The notes: a model not told the origin generated them from the sequence alone. A DNA stretch of 64,000 bases from Streptomyces sp. NBC_01497 (GCF_036250695.1 NZ_CP109427.1:2542001-2606000); one strand, 5' to 3'; counted from the stretch's first letter, positions 15,866-24,556 are shown. Translations and numbers: made by a program.

Positions 15866-17080
15866 ATGGTGACGCGGGCCGTGGTGGTCGGACGGGTCGA
15901 GGGGGCGTTGCGGCGGATCAGGCGGCTCGATCCGAAGTTCCGTGCCTTCACCGAGGTGTGGGAGGACGACGCGAGGGAGCGCGCACGGGCGGTCGACACC
16001 GCGCTTGCGCTGGCGGGGCTGCCGTTCGCCGTGAAGGGACCGTCCGGGATCCGCTCGTACGCGGCGGTGCGGCTGATCGAGGCGGGCGCGGTGCCGGTGG
16101 GGGCGACCGCGGTGCCGGGAGGGGGCACGCACTGGGGGACCTGGGGGCTCGGCAGGTACGGCCCGACCGTGAACCCGTATCGCGCGGACCGCACGCCGGG
16201 CGGCTCGTCGGCGGGTTCCGCGGTGGCGGTCGCGACCGGGATGGTCCCGCTGGCCACGGGGAGCGACGGGGCCGGGTCGGTGCGGATCCCGGCGGCGTGG
16301 TGCGGGGTGTTGGGGCTGAAGACCACCAACGGCCTGCTGCCGTCGCCTGATCGGACAGGGCTCGCGTCGGCGGGCGTTCTGACGAGGAGGGTGGCGCTCG
16401 CGGAGGCGTATCTCCGCTGTGTGCTGGACGGGGTGGCAGGGTGGGGCGGAAGGGGCGAGGAGAGCCGAGGCACCGGGCCCTGGAGGCCGGTGGATGCCGT
16501 GTACGCGCCGGATCTGGGGTTCGCGGACGTGGACCCGGGGGTGGCGGCCGTGGCTCGGGCGGGGGCCGGGCGGCTGGTGGCGGCGGGCGTCGTCCGTCGG
16601 CGACGGGGGCGGTTCGGCGGTGAGCGGGCGGACTTCACGCTGCTCGATCCGCGCGAGGCCTGGTTCGCGATCCGCGGCGGCGAGGCGGCCCCGGGTGCCG
16701 GACCGGACGGTGCGGGTGCTCTCGCTCAGGAGATACGGGCGGAGAACGACCGTCGGTTGGACCGGCTGTTCGCCCGGACCCCGCTGCTGCTCACCCCCGT
16801 CACGCCCAACGTGCCGCACGGCCACGAGGGGCCGGGCGCACGGTACTCGACGGCGCTGACGTGGGCGTTCAATGTGAGCGGCCATCCGGCCATGAGCATC
16901 CCCGTGGGGTGGACGAAGGACGGTTGCCCCGTGGGGCTGCACCTCGTGGCGGACCGGGGCCGGGAGGCCCTGCTCCTCGACGTGGCGCGGGCGGCGGAGC
17001 GCGGCGGGGTGACGCGCCTGCGCCGGTCACGGGCCGACGACGGTGGACGGCCCCCTCTCCCTCCGTCGGCGGCCGGGTGA
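15866..17080 (+). CDS. Amidase-signature enzyme
   Basis: 404 residues, somewhat shorter than the usual 450-500. The Ser-cisSer-Lys triad of the amidase signature family is intact: K57 in F-A-V-K-G, S114 in P-G-G-S-S-A-G-S, and nucleophile S138 in G-S-D-G-A-G-S-V-R-I-P, with the expected 24-residue spacing. The second position of the S-D-G-A-G loop differs from the common T-D-T-G-G, so substrate preference may be unusual. The final domain has W-A-F-N-V-S-G-H-P-A-M-S-I-P-V-G and P-V-G-L-H-L-V-A. No ribosome site precedes the ATG because of the tandem repeat. Substrate unknown; it does not sit with gatB/gatC, so it is not the GatA subunit. Confidence 0.87.
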   Translation: MVTRAVVVGRVEGALRRIRRLDPKFRAFTEVWEDDARERARAVDTALALAGLPFAVKGPSGIRSYAAVRLIEAGAVPVGATAVPGGGTHWGTWGLGRYGPTVNPYRADRTPGGSSAGSAVAVATGMVPLATGSDGAGSVRIPAAWCGVLGLKTTNGLLPSPDRTGLASAGVLTRRVALAEAYLRCVLDGVAGWGGRGEESRGTGPWRPVDAVYAPDLGFADVDPGVAAVARAGAGRLVAAGVVRRRRGRFGGERADFTLLDPREAWFAIRGGEAAPGAGPDGAGALAQEIRAENDRRLDRLFARTPLLLTPVTPNVPHGHEGPGARYSTALTWAFNVSGHPAMSIPVGWTKDGCPVGLHLVADRGREALLLDVARAAERGGVTRLRRSRADDGGRPPLPPSAAG

Positions 17081-17340
17081 GGACGGGAGACGCGGTCCTC
17101 ACGCGGGACCACGACGCCCGTCCGGCATGGTCACCTCCTCCCGGTGCGCCGCAGCGCGGCCACTCCGCCGCGGCCCCCGTGCGGCAGTCGGAGCCCGGTG
17201 GCCGGGTCGAAGCCCGCCCGGTCGAAGCGAACCGTCCCGGCCGGAGCCGGGCTGTGCTGTCGGAGCCCGCTGTCCCGGCGAGGTCTCGCGCGGCCGTCGG
17301 TGTTTCGCGGGTCCGGTCGAAGCCCCGCGGCCCGGCCCGG

Positions 17341-18237
17341 TCAGGCGGGGGAAAGCGGCTCGCGGCGGCGGCGCCAGTCGGCGGGTGCGCCGGTGATGCC
17401 CGTACGGGCGCCGACGATGCCGCCGGTGATCGCGCAGGTCGTGTCGACGTCGCCGAGCGCCTCGGCGGTCGCCCACAGCGCGGACTGCAGGTCGTCGTGG
17501 TGCCGGGCCGCCGTCCACACCGCGAAGGGCACGGTGTCGTCGGCCCGTATCCCGCTGCCGTTGCCCAGTGCGGCGGCGGCGTGGACGGGTTCGGCCGAGA
17601 AGGGGATGGCGGCGGCTCGCGCGAGCCCCTCGCGCACGGCACCGCCGGGGGTCGCGTCGACGACGGCGTCGAGACTCAGCTCACCCCGGGCGGACAGCGC
17701 GGCGGCCACCGCCACCGCCACCGCGCCGGCCACGCCCTGCGGGTGGGCGTGGGTCACCCGCGCGGAGAGGGCCGCCTCCCGCGCCGTACGGTCGAGGTCG
17801 GCGGCGAACCAGGCGCCGAGCGGGGCGACGCGCATGGCCGCTCCGTTGCCGAGGCTGCCGCCGTCGAAGAGGTCCGGTGCGAGCCGCCGCCACGACGCGG
17901 GGTCGGCGAGGAGCTCGGGGAGCAGGACATGCATGCCGTAGCCGTAGCCGCGGCCGGAGTGGGCGTCGTAGGCGAGGCCGAAGCAGGCGGCGAGGCGGTC
18001 CTGGTCGACGGTTCCGCGTTCGATGAGTACCTGGTGCACGGCGAGGGCGAGGGCGGTGTCGTCCGTCCAGAGCCATTCGGGTTCCTCGGGCGGTCTTCGG
18101 TCCTTGATCTGGGCGCGGGCCTGCTCCGGTTCGCGGAAGCGGGAGAACCACCGCTCGCCGAAGGCGTCACCCATGGCGAGTCCTTCGAGGCTGCGGCGGG
18201 CGGCCTCGGGACCACCGGTGGGGGAGATCGCAGTCAT
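17341..18237 (-). CDS. ADP-ribosylglycohydrolase family protein
   Basis: 298 residues. The family removes ADP-ribose from arginine or related adducts. Visible: G-L-A-M-G-D-A-F-G-E near the start, the metal-binding W-T-D-D-T-A-L-A (about residue 56), G-S-L-G-N-G-A-A-M-R-V-A-P-L-G, T-H-A-H-P-Q-G, and the closing D-V-D-T-T-C-A-I-T-G-G-I-V-G-A that supplies the second metal site. All acidic metal ligands seem present, so it should be active. ATG 18237 was chosen; the frame extends 19 codons upstream without a ribosome site. Isolated gene, convergent with the amidase across 260 bp lacking features. Confidence 0.9.
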   Translation of the reverse strand: MTAISPTGGPEAARRSLEGLAMGDAFGERWFSRFREPEQARAQIKDRRPPEEPEWLWTDDTALALAVHQVLIERGTVDQDRLAACFGLAYDAHSGRGYGYGMHVLLPELLADPASWRRLAPDLFDGGSLGNGAAMRVAPLGAWFAADLDRTAREAALSARVTHAHPQGVAGAVAVAVAAALSARGELSLDAVVDATPGGAVREGLARAAAIPFSAEPVHAAAALGNGSGIRADDTVPFAVWTAARHHDDLQSALWATAEALGDVDTTCAITGGIVGARTGITGAPADWRRRREPLSPA

Positions 18238-18411
18238 ACGACCATCCTGACGCGCCGGGGCCGGAAGACACCCCACGTTTCCGGCCCGATCCATCGCTTT
18301 CCGGCCATCCCCGGTCCCCGGCGGCGGGCCTACGCGCGCCGGGGGCGGCGCAGGGGGCGCGTTGAAGGCGCACTACGGGGGCGCGCGGAGCGGGAGTTCG
18401 ACCCGGTTCCG

Positions 18412-18474
18412 CTTGCTAGACAAGAAGTCAACAACCGGCCCGCGAGGGATTGACGCCTCTGCTGACAAGCAGTC
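18412..18474. promoter_or_regulatory. Repeated operator-like boxes in the aurF-like promoter
   Basis: TGCTAGACAAGAAGTC (18414-18429) and TGCTGACAAGCAGTC (18460-18474) are near-identical direct copies. Each contains a short palindrome: CTTG-N5-CAAG (18412-18424) and CTGCT-GACA-AGCAG (18459-18472). The second sits exactly between a candidate -35 TTGACG (18450-18455) and -10 TCTCAT (18473-18478), spacing 17. Likely target: the TetR protein encoded just downstream. Confidence 0.55.
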
Positions 18475-18530
18475 TCATAGGGGGTGACCGCCGGTAACTC
18501 GGCCCCCGACCGCCCGAGGAGGCTCGCACC

Positions 18531-19487
18531 ATGACGACCGCGCCCGCTCGCACCAGCCGTGAATCGCTGATGAACGACCCCGTGCTCCAGGACGCGTTGG
18601 GGCCGCTCAAGGACCGCGAACAGACAGCGAAACGGCTGCTGGAGTCCTCGGCCAAGCACTCGTTCGACCCCGACACGGAGCTCGACTGGGACGCGCCGAT
18701 CGAGGAAGGCAAGTGGTTCTGGCCGCCGGAACTCGTCTCCCTCTACGACACGCCGATGTGGCGGCGCATGTCGGAGGAGCAGCGGATGGACCTCGCCCGT
18801 CACGAGGCCGCCGCGCTGGCGTCGCTCGGCATCTGGTTCGAGATCATCCTGATGCAGCTCCTGGTACGGCACATCTACGACAAGTCCGTGGTCAGCGACC
18901 ATGTGCGGTACGCCCTGACCGAGATAGCGGACGAGTGCCGGCACTCGAAGATGTTCGCGCGCCTGATCAAGAAGGGTGGCGCGCCCGCGTATCCGGTGCC
19001 GCGCGTCTACCACAACATGGCACGGGTGCTGAAGACGGCCTCCACCACGCCGGGTTCGTTCGCGGCGACACTGCTCGGCGAGGAGATCCTCGACTGGATG
19101 CAGCGCCTCACCTTCCCCGACGAGCGGGTGCAGACGCTCGTGCGGGGCGTCACGCGCATCCATGTCATCGAGGAATCGCGTCATGTGCGCTATGCCCGTG
19201 AGGAGTTGCGCCGCCAGATGGTGACGGCGCCGCGCTGGGAACGTCAGTTCACCCGGCTGACGAGCGGCCACTCCGCACGCGTGTTCTCGGTCTGCTTCGT
19301 CAACCCGCAGGTCTACGAGAACGTGGGCCTCGACCGCCGCGAGGCGCTCGTCCAGGTCAAGGCCAGTGGGCACCGGCGTGAGGTCATGCAGTCCGGAGCG
19401 CGCAAACTCACCGATTTCCTCGACGACATCGGCGTGCTGAACGGTCCGGGGCGTGCGCTGTGGCGCAGTTCGGGTCTCCTCGCCTGA
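18531..19487 (+). CDS. AurF-like diiron N-oxygenase
   Basis: 318 residues of the ferritin-like diiron AurF family (p-aminobenzoate N-oxygenase type), which oxidises aryl amines to nitro compounds. Metal ligands are visible: E in H-E-A-A-A-L-A-S, E-I-A-D-E-C-R-H (E..x..E/H), a G-E-E-I-L-D-W helix, and V-I-E-E-S-R-H-V. These supply the Glu/His set needed for two irons. No other biosynthetic gene is nearby; its only partner is the TetR regulator 35 bp downstream. Substrate therefore unknown. A GGAGG site lies six bases before ATG 18531. Confidence 0.87.
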   Translation: MTTAPARTSRESLMNDPVLQDALGPLKDREQTAKRLLESSAKHSFDPDTELDWDAPIEEGKWFWPPELVSLYDTPMWRRMSEEQRMDLARHEAAALASLGIWFEIILMQLLVRHIYDKSVVSDHVRYALTEIADECRHSKMFARLIKKGGAPAYPVPRVYHNMARVLKTASTTPGSFAATLLGEEILDWMQRLTFPDERVQTLVRGVTRIHVIEESRHVRYAREELRRQMVTAPRWERQFTRLTSGHSARVFSVCFVNPQVYENVGLDRREALVQVKASGHRREVMQSGARKLTDFLDDIGVLNGPGRALWRSSGLLA

Positions 19488-19522
19488 ACGCGTCGCGCGG
19501 CAGCTGTGGTTACCCTGCGGGT

Positions 19523-20251
19523 ATGACCGCTGCGACGCCCGCACCGCCTCCCGCGTACCGTCGGCTCAGCGTGGAGCAGCGCCGCTCTCAACTCCTCGAA
19601 GCCGCCCTCACGTTGTTCGCGCACCGGGCGCCCGAGGAAGTGACGCCGGAGGACGTGGCGGCGGCGGCCGGGGTGTCCAGGCCGCTCGTGTACCGCTACT
19701 TCCCCGGCGGCAAGCAGCAGTTGTACGAGGCCGCGGTGCGTTCCTCGGCCGACCAGCTGGAACGTTGCTTCATCGAGCCGCCCACCGGCCCGCCCACGGA
19801 ACGGGTGCAGCGCGTCCTGGACCGCTACCTCGCCTTCGTGGACGAGCACGGCACGGGTTTCAGCGCCCTGCTGCGCGGCGGCGGTGTCTGCGAGACGTCG
19901 CGTACGACGGCGATCGTCGACGAGGTGCGCCGCACCGCGGCCGAGGAGATACTCCGGCACCTGGGCGCGGTGCGGCCGGGCCCGCGGCTGCGGATGCTGG
20001 TGCGCACCTGGATCGCGGTGGTCGAGTCCGCCTCGCTGACGTGGCTGGACGAGGGCAAGCTGCCGGACGCGGTCGAACTGCGCGACTGGCTGGTCGACCA
20101 TCTGGTCGCACTGCTGGCGACGACGGCCACGCGGGACGCGGAGACCGCCGAGGCGGTCGCCTCGATGGCCGCGGCCGAGAAGACGGACGGCGCGGTCGCG
20201 ACGCTGGCCCGCAGGCTGGCCCCGCTGGTGGAGTCGATGCGGCCCGGGTGA
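19523..20251 (+). CDS. TetR-family transcriptional regulator
   Basis: 242 residues. HTH at about 15-60: R-S-Q-L-L-E-A-A-L-T-L-F-A-H, V-T-P-E-D-V-A-A-A-A-G-V-S-R-P-L-V-Y-R-Y-F, typical TetR. The remaining helical region binds an unknown ligand. ATG 19523 has no strong ribosome site but a TACCCT -10-like hexamer lies only seven bases upstream, suggesting a leaderless transcript. Co-oriented with the AurF-like gene, whose promoter carries candidate operator boxes. Confidence 0.9.
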   Translation: MTAATPAPPPAYRRLSVEQRRSQLLEAALTLFAHRAPEEVTPEDVAAAAGVSRPLVYRYFPGGKQQLYEAAVRSSADQLERCFIEPPTGPPTERVQRVLDRYLAFVDEHGTGFSALLRGGGVCETSRTTAIVDEVRRTAAEEILRHLGAVRPGPRLRMLVRTWIAVVESASLTWLDEGKLPDAVELRDWLVDHLVALLATTATRDAETAEAVASMAAAEKTDGAVATLARRLAPLVESMRPG

Positions 20252-20261
20252 GACTGGGCGC

Positions 20262-20540
20262 GTGAGAAGCGAGGACACGCTGTTCGTCGGCGGGCCGCTG
20301 GACGGGCGTGTGCTGCCCGTCCTGACGGGCCTGACCGGCCAGCCGCCGAAGTGGTACGACGTCCCGGTGCCCAACGAGTCGGGGGCGCCGCCCACGGTGT
20401 ACGCGTACCGCCGGGCGCCCGCCGGTTACAGCCGGCGGCTGGGGATCCAGCGCGGCTGGAAGTACGAGTTCGCCCCGGAGGGGCACGTGGCGGACGGTCC
20501 GCGCTGGCCGTGGACGCGCCGACCGCGCCCGGAGAGCTGA
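20262..20540 (+). CDS. Small conserved hypothetical protein (GGPLDGR motif)
   Basis: 92 residues, family not named. It begins L-F-V-G-G-P-L-D-G-R-V-L-P-V, a signature of short Streptomyces proteins of unknown function, then has a beta-rich middle (Y-D-V-P-V-P, V-Y-A-Y-R-R). The end is basic. GTG start 10 bp after the TetR stop, so it is probably in the same transcript. Confidence 0.65.
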   Translation: MRSEDTLFVGGPLDGRVLPVLTGLTGQPPKWYDVPVPNESGAPPTVYAYRRAPAGYSRRLGIQRGWKYEFAPEGHVADGPRWPWTRRPRPES

Positions 20541-21051
20541 GCCGCCCGGGAGCCTTCCAGAAGGCCGTCCCGGTGCGGCGGAGCACGGCACGGCAGGCCC
20601 GCTCCGGCACGGCAGGCCCCGGTACGCCCCCGCCCCGGTACGCCCCGGCCCGTGCGGAGGCGGCGCCGGGCGGCGCCCTTGCCTGGCGTCCTGTGCGGGT
20701 TCGCCGCGCGAGTCGAGGGCCGCGGGCGGCGTCGGTGTCGCCCGGGCCGACCGCGTTCGCCGTTGCGGATCAGGGTCTGCGACCGGGGGTTCGCCGGCGC
20801 GGTGCGGGGGCCCGTGGGCCCGGGCTCGCCGGTGAGTCCGGTGGGAGGCCCGCGGTGGCGCCGGGTGGGGGGTCGGCCTCCCCGCACGAGTGAAATTTCG
20901 CCGCCATTGCGACGACTCGTCAGGTAATCGCATGGTGTGGCGTTCATCATTCCGCCGAGCGCCGGACCTGTCCGCACCCGATCCGTCCCCCACCCACCGC
21001 ACCGCACGCCCCCACCCGCCCCCGGCGCGCTCACCACCGGAGGTGAAAGGC
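20541..21051. other. 511-bp gap without a supported gene
   Basis: The first 350 bp are a G+C-rich stretch with short imperfect repeats (GGCACGGCAGGCCC twice, CCCCGGTACGCCCC twice near 20580-20650). The last 160 bp drop in G+C around 20890-20950 and presumably hold the promoter of the NlpC-like gene. I looked for the conserved bases of the ydaO (c-di-AMP) riboswitch that often precedes cell-wall hydrolases in Streptomyces and did not see them. Confidence 0.5.
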
Positions 21052-22197
21052 ATGTCACGTCTGCGAGCCGCCTGCACCACGGCGATGGCGACCGCCGCGG
21101 TCACCGTACTGGCCGCCGTCCCCAGCAGCGCCGCCCCCGAGCCCGGCGGGGTGGCAGCACTGCTCACCCAGCTCAAGACCCTCTACCAGCAGGCCGAGGC
21201 GGCCGGCGAGGCGTACAACACCACCGAGCAGGCGCTCCTGGTGCAACGGGCCAAGACCGCGCGGGCGGGTGGCGGGCTCGCCGAGGCACGCGCCGCGCTG
21301 GAGCGCAGCCGCAGCGCGGCCGGTGCCCTCGCCCGCGCGCAGTACCGGGGCACCCCCGAACTCTCCGGCTACCTCCAGCTCCTCCTCTCCGACGACCCCG
21401 AACGCGCCGTCGAGCAGCAGCACATGCTCGCGCGCGCCGCCCGCGGCACGCTCGCGACCGAGGGCCGGCTCGCGGTCGGCAAGCAGCGGGCGGACGCCGC
21501 TGCCGCCGCCTCCGGCGCCGCGCTCGCCACGCAGCAGCGGCTCACCGCGTTGAAGAGGCAGCAGCGCGACACCGCCGAGTCCAAGCTCCGGCAGGTCGAG
21601 TCGCTGCTCGCCGCGCTTCCCGCGGACCGGCTCGCCCAGCTCGCCGCACTCGACCGCAGCGGGACCGAGCAGGCGCAGCAGAACCTGGTGGACTCCGGTG
21701 CGCTCGGTCCCCAGGGCCGCGCGGCCCGCCCCGCGCTCCCCACCGCCGCCGGGGCCGCGGCCCTGCGCTACGCCGTGGAGCAGATCGGCAAGCCGTACGC
21801 GTGGGGCGCGGCCGGGCCCACCGCCTACGACGGCTCGGGGCTGGCCTCGGGGGCCTGGGCGCACGCCGGCGTGCCGGTGCCGCGTACGAGCGAGGAGCAG
21901 TGGCGCACGCTCCCCCGGGTGCCGCTCGACCGGCTGCGCCCCGGGGACCTCGTCGTGTACTTCCCGAGGGCCACGCACGTGGCGGTCTATCTCGGGAACG
22001 GCAAGGTGGTCCAGGTCCCGCGCCCGGGTGCGCGCGTCAAGGTGTCACCGATCGCCGCCAACCCGCTGCTCGGAGCCGTGCGGCCGGACCCGACGGGTGT
22101 CGCGCTCAGCCCGTCCGCGTACCGGCCCCCCGTCCTGCCGGCGGGCGCCGAGGACGGGCCGGACACCGTCAGTGACACCGCCGCTCCGCCGGTCTGA
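21052..22197 (+). CDS. NlpC/P60-like secreted protein with catalytic Cys replaced by Gly
   Basis: 381 residues. Sec signal peptide (1-28, ending S-S-A-A-P), a long coiled coil of Ala/Gln/Arg helices (35-215), then an NlpC/P60 fold (about 230-345), the layout of Streptomyces endopeptidases that cut peptidoglycan stems. In the active family the motif is Y-D-C-S-G-L; here it reads Y-D-G-S-G-L with Gly261 (codon GGC at 21832-21834). His309 in A-T-H-V-A-V-Y-L-G is kept, but the usual third polar residue region reads V-V-Q-V-P. It should not hydrolyse peptide bonds by the normal mechanism and may instead be a wall-binding or regulatory pseudo-hydrolase. GGAGG lies eight bases before ATG 21052. Confidence 0.88.
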   Translation: MSRLRAACTTAMATAAVTVLAAVPSSAAPEPGGVAALLTQLKTLYQQAEAAGEAYNTTEQALLVQRAKTARAGGGLAEARAALERSRSAAGALARAQYRGTPELSGYLQLLLSDDPERAVEQQHMLARAARGTLATEGRLAVGKQRADAAAAASGAALATQQRLTALKRQQRDTAESKLRQVESLLAALPADRLAQLAALDRSGTEQAQQNLVDSGALGPQGRAARPALPTAAGAAALRYAVEQIGKPYAWGAAGPTAYDGSGLASGAWAHAGVPVPRTSEEQWRTLPRVPLDRLRPGDLVVYFPRATHVAVYLGNGKVVQVPRPGARVKVSPIAANPLLGAVRPDPTGVALSPSAYRPPVLPAGAEDGPDTVSDTAAPPV

Positions 22198-22245
22198 CGG
22201 GCGGACCGTCAGGGACCCGCGAGCGCCGCTGCGCCCCGCCACCGG

Positions 22246-22274
22246 GGCGCAGAGGCGCAGAGGCGCAGAGGCGC
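22246..22274. repeat. Short tandem repeat GGCGCAGA x3.6
   Basis: An 8-bp unit repeated 3.6 times in the 102-bp gap between the convergent NlpC-like and flavoprotein genes. A small CCCCG-CCACC-GGGGC hairpin immediately precedes it and could help termination. Confidence 0.7.
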
Positions 22275-22299
22275 TCGGAGCCGCCCGAACAGAACCCGG

Positions 22300-23580
22300 T
22301 CACGCGGGCGCGGCCCCCGCGGCCCCCGGCGCCGCCGCTGTCTCTGCCGCCGCTGCCGCCTCGGTGAGGTACGCGTCCGTCTTCGCCGGGTCGTAGAAGT
22401 AGTTCTCGAAGTCCGACGGGTCGTCGAAGCCGTTCGCGATCCGGTTCGCCACGGCGGGCAGCCCGCCGGCCGCGCCGAGGAGCCTGCGCACATGCTCCGG
22501 CGGCGGGCCGAGGAGCGCGTTGGTCCACTTCGTGACGTGCCGCGCCTGCTGCCAGTACGTCTCGAACGTGGCGCGCATCCACTCCTCGTCGAACGGCTCC
22601 TCGCCCCGGGCCAGGATCGCGTCCAGATAGGCGGCCGCGCACTTGGCCGCCGAGTTGGAGCCCTGACCCGTCACCGGGTCGTTGGCGACGACCACGTCGG
22701 CCACGCCGAGCGCCAGCCCGCCGCCCGGCAGGGCCGCCACCGGCTTGCGTACGGTCGGCACGAAGCGGCCGGCCAGCACGGCTCCCGCGTCGGTCAGTTC
22801 GACGTTCGTGGCACGCGCGTACTCCCAGGGCGTGAACTCCTCCATCAGCCGCAGCGTCAGCGCGAGATGGCCGCCCGGGTCCCCGGCCCCCTGGAACGCG
22901 TCCAGCGGACCGCCCGGCAGGCCCTCCCAGAACAGGATGTCCGCGCGCCCGCCGACCGTCAGGACCGGGATGACGAACAGTTCCCCCACACCGGGCACGA
23001 GATTGCAGCGCACGGCGTCCACGCCCGGGTGTTCGGGACGCGGCGCGAGACCGTGCACGTACGCGACGGCGAGAGCCCGCTGCGGTGAGGTGAACGTCGA
23101 ACGGGCCGGGTCGCGCCCGAACATCGAGACGAGTTCGCCCTTGCCCGCCGAGACGAGGACGAGGTCGTAGCTGTCGGCGAAGTAGTCGAGGTCGGAGACA
23201 GCGCAGCCGTGTATGACCAACTGGCCGCCGCGCTGCGCGAACATCTCCGTCCAGCCGGCCATCTTGACGCGCTGGTCCACGGACTGCGCGTGGTGCTCCA
23301 GCTTCCCGAGCCAGTCGACGGCGCGGCTGTGGTCGGGTGCCGCGACCGACACGCCGAGCCCTTCCAGCCTGGGCGTCTGCGACTCCCACACGCCGAGGCC
23401 GAGGTCGCGCTCGTGCTGCAGTGCGGTGTGGAACATGACCTGGGTGGACATCACCCGGCCGTTCCTGATCTCGTCGGGCGTCCTGTTGGACATCAGCGTG
23501 ACCGCGTAGCCGTGCGCCTGCAGGCCCAGGGCCAGGTGGAGCCCGGACTGTCCCGCGCCGACGATGAGCACTTTCCGCAT
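22300..23580 (-). CDS. StyA-like FAD-dependent monooxygenase (styrene/indole monooxygenase family)
   Basis: 426 residues. N-terminal FAD-binding Rossmann motif V-G-A-G-Q-S-G-L-H-L-A-L-G-L (7-20), followed by the StyA-type block M-S-T-Q-V-M-F-H-T-A-L, and a later A-N-D-P-V-T-G-Q-G-S-N flavin-binding segment. Length and motifs fit the oxygenase component of two-component styrene/indole monooxygenases, which needs reduced FAD from a separate reductase; no reductase gene is in the window. The Ala-rich last 25 residues are extra. It lies 208 bp downstream of cvnD on the same strand, where several conservons carry a cytochrome P450. Confidence 0.87.
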   Translation of the reverse strand: MRKVLIVGAGQSGLHLALGLQAHGYAVTLMSNRTPDEIRNGRVMSTQVMFHTALQHERDLGLGVWESQTPRLEGLGVSVAAPDHSRAVDWLGKLEHHAQSVDQRVKMAGWTEMFAQRGGQLVIHGCAVSDLDYFADSYDLVLVSAGKGELVSMFGRDPARSTFTSPQRALAVAYVHGLAPRPEHPGVDAVRCNLVPGVGELFVIPVLTVGGRADILFWEGLPGGPLDAFQGAGDPGGHLALTLRLMEEFTPWEYARATNVELTDAGAVLAGRFVPTVRKPVAALPGGGLALGVADVVVANDPVTGQGSNSAAKCAAAYLDAILARGEEPFDEEWMRATFETYWQQARHVTKWTNALLGPPPEHVRRLLGAAGGLPAVANRIANGFDDPSDFENYFYDPAKTDAYLTEAAAAAETAAAPGAAGAAPA

Positions 23581-23788
23581 GCAGGGCTCCCCCCGTGTCC
23601 TCGCGTACGCCGATCCGTACGTTCCTTGCGTCCGGCGAACGGACCGCGGGTCGGACCGCGGACCGCCCGGGCGCACGGCCGTGACCCGGCAGCGGCACGC
23701 GAGTTCGCGGGGAAGACCCCGTACGGAACCCGCGCCGGTCCGGGTTCCGGCACCCGGAGCCGTACGCCGGCACCGGCCCTAGGGCCCC

Positions 23789-24556
23789 CTATGTGCCCGC
23801 GACGAGCGCGTGCCGTACGAGGGTCATGAGCGACTCCACGGCCGACACCCGCTGGCGCGCGTCCATGACCAGCAGGGGCACGTTGTCCGCGACGGACAGC
23901 GCGTTCCTGACGGCCGACGGGTCGAACGCCTCGGCTCCCTCGAAGTGATTCACCGCGACGATATAGGGCAGACCGCAGGTCTCGAAATAGTCGAGCGCGG
24001 GAAAGCAGTCGTCGATACGGCGCACGTCCACGAGGACTACGGCGCCGATCGCGCCCCGCACGATGTCGTCCCACATGAACCAGAAACGCTGCTGGCCCGG
24101 TGTACCGAAGAGGTAGAGCACCAGGTCGTTGTCGAGGGTGATGCGGCCGTAGTCCATGGCGACGGTCGTCGTGACCTTGTTCGGTACGGCCGTGAGGTCG
24201 TCCGTGGCCGCGCTCGCCGCCGTCATCAGCGATTCCGTGCGCAGCGGCGGGATCTCGGACACCGCCCCGACGAACGTCGTCTTGCCGACGCCGAACCCAC
24301 CCGCGATCACTATCTTCGTGGCGACGGGCGCCCGGGTCCGATCGAGCTGCCAGGCCTTCAGGCTCTCCTCCGGCTCGGAGACGGCCATGACCTCGACGGC
24401 CGCGTCCGCACCCGAGTCGGTGCCCGCGGCACTCGCGGCTCTCTCCTCGGCGACGGCCCCGGTCCCGGCGGCGGCCCCCTTACCGGCGGCGGCGTTGCCC
24501 TCGGCGGCAGCCTTGCCCTCGGCGACCGCGGTGTCGTCAGAGACGGCGGAGTCCAC
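23789..24556 (-). CDS. cvnD: CvnD, Ras-like GTPase of a conservon
   Basis: 255 residues. P-loop G-G-F-G-V-G-K-T-T (86-94), switch-like T-T-V-A-M-D-Y-G, D-x-x-G replaced by L-F-G-T-P-G-Q-Q-R-F-W, and N-H-F replacing the usual N-K-x-D, all as in MglA-like CvnD proteins. It is the output switch of the CvnA-D membrane complex. Unusual: residues 1-55 are an Ala/Gly/Glu low-complexity extension not present in typical CvnD (about 195-200 aa); a later start could give normal size, but GTG 24556 overlaps the cvnC end by 20 bp. Confidence 0.92.
   Translation of the reverse strand: MDSAVSDDTAVAEGKAAAEGNAAAGKGAAAGTGAVAEERAASAAGTDSGADAAVEVMAVSEPEESLKAWQLDRTRAPVATKIVIAGGFGVGKTTFVGAVSEIPPLRTESLMTAASAATDDLTAVPNKVTTTVAMDYGRITLDNDLVLYLFGTPGQQRFWFMWDDIVRGAIGAVVLVDVRRIDDCFPALDYFETCGLPYIVAVNHFEGAEAFDPSAVRNALSVADNVPLLVMDARQRVSAVESLMTLVRHALVAGT

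Noticed and set aside
15866..17080. GatA subunit of the tRNA amidotransferase
   Set aside because: Amidase motifs are present, but gatB and gatC are absent and the length and loop differ.
20541..21051. ydaO-type c-di-AMP riboswitch before the NlpC-like gene
   Set aside because: Conserved bases of the motif were not found.
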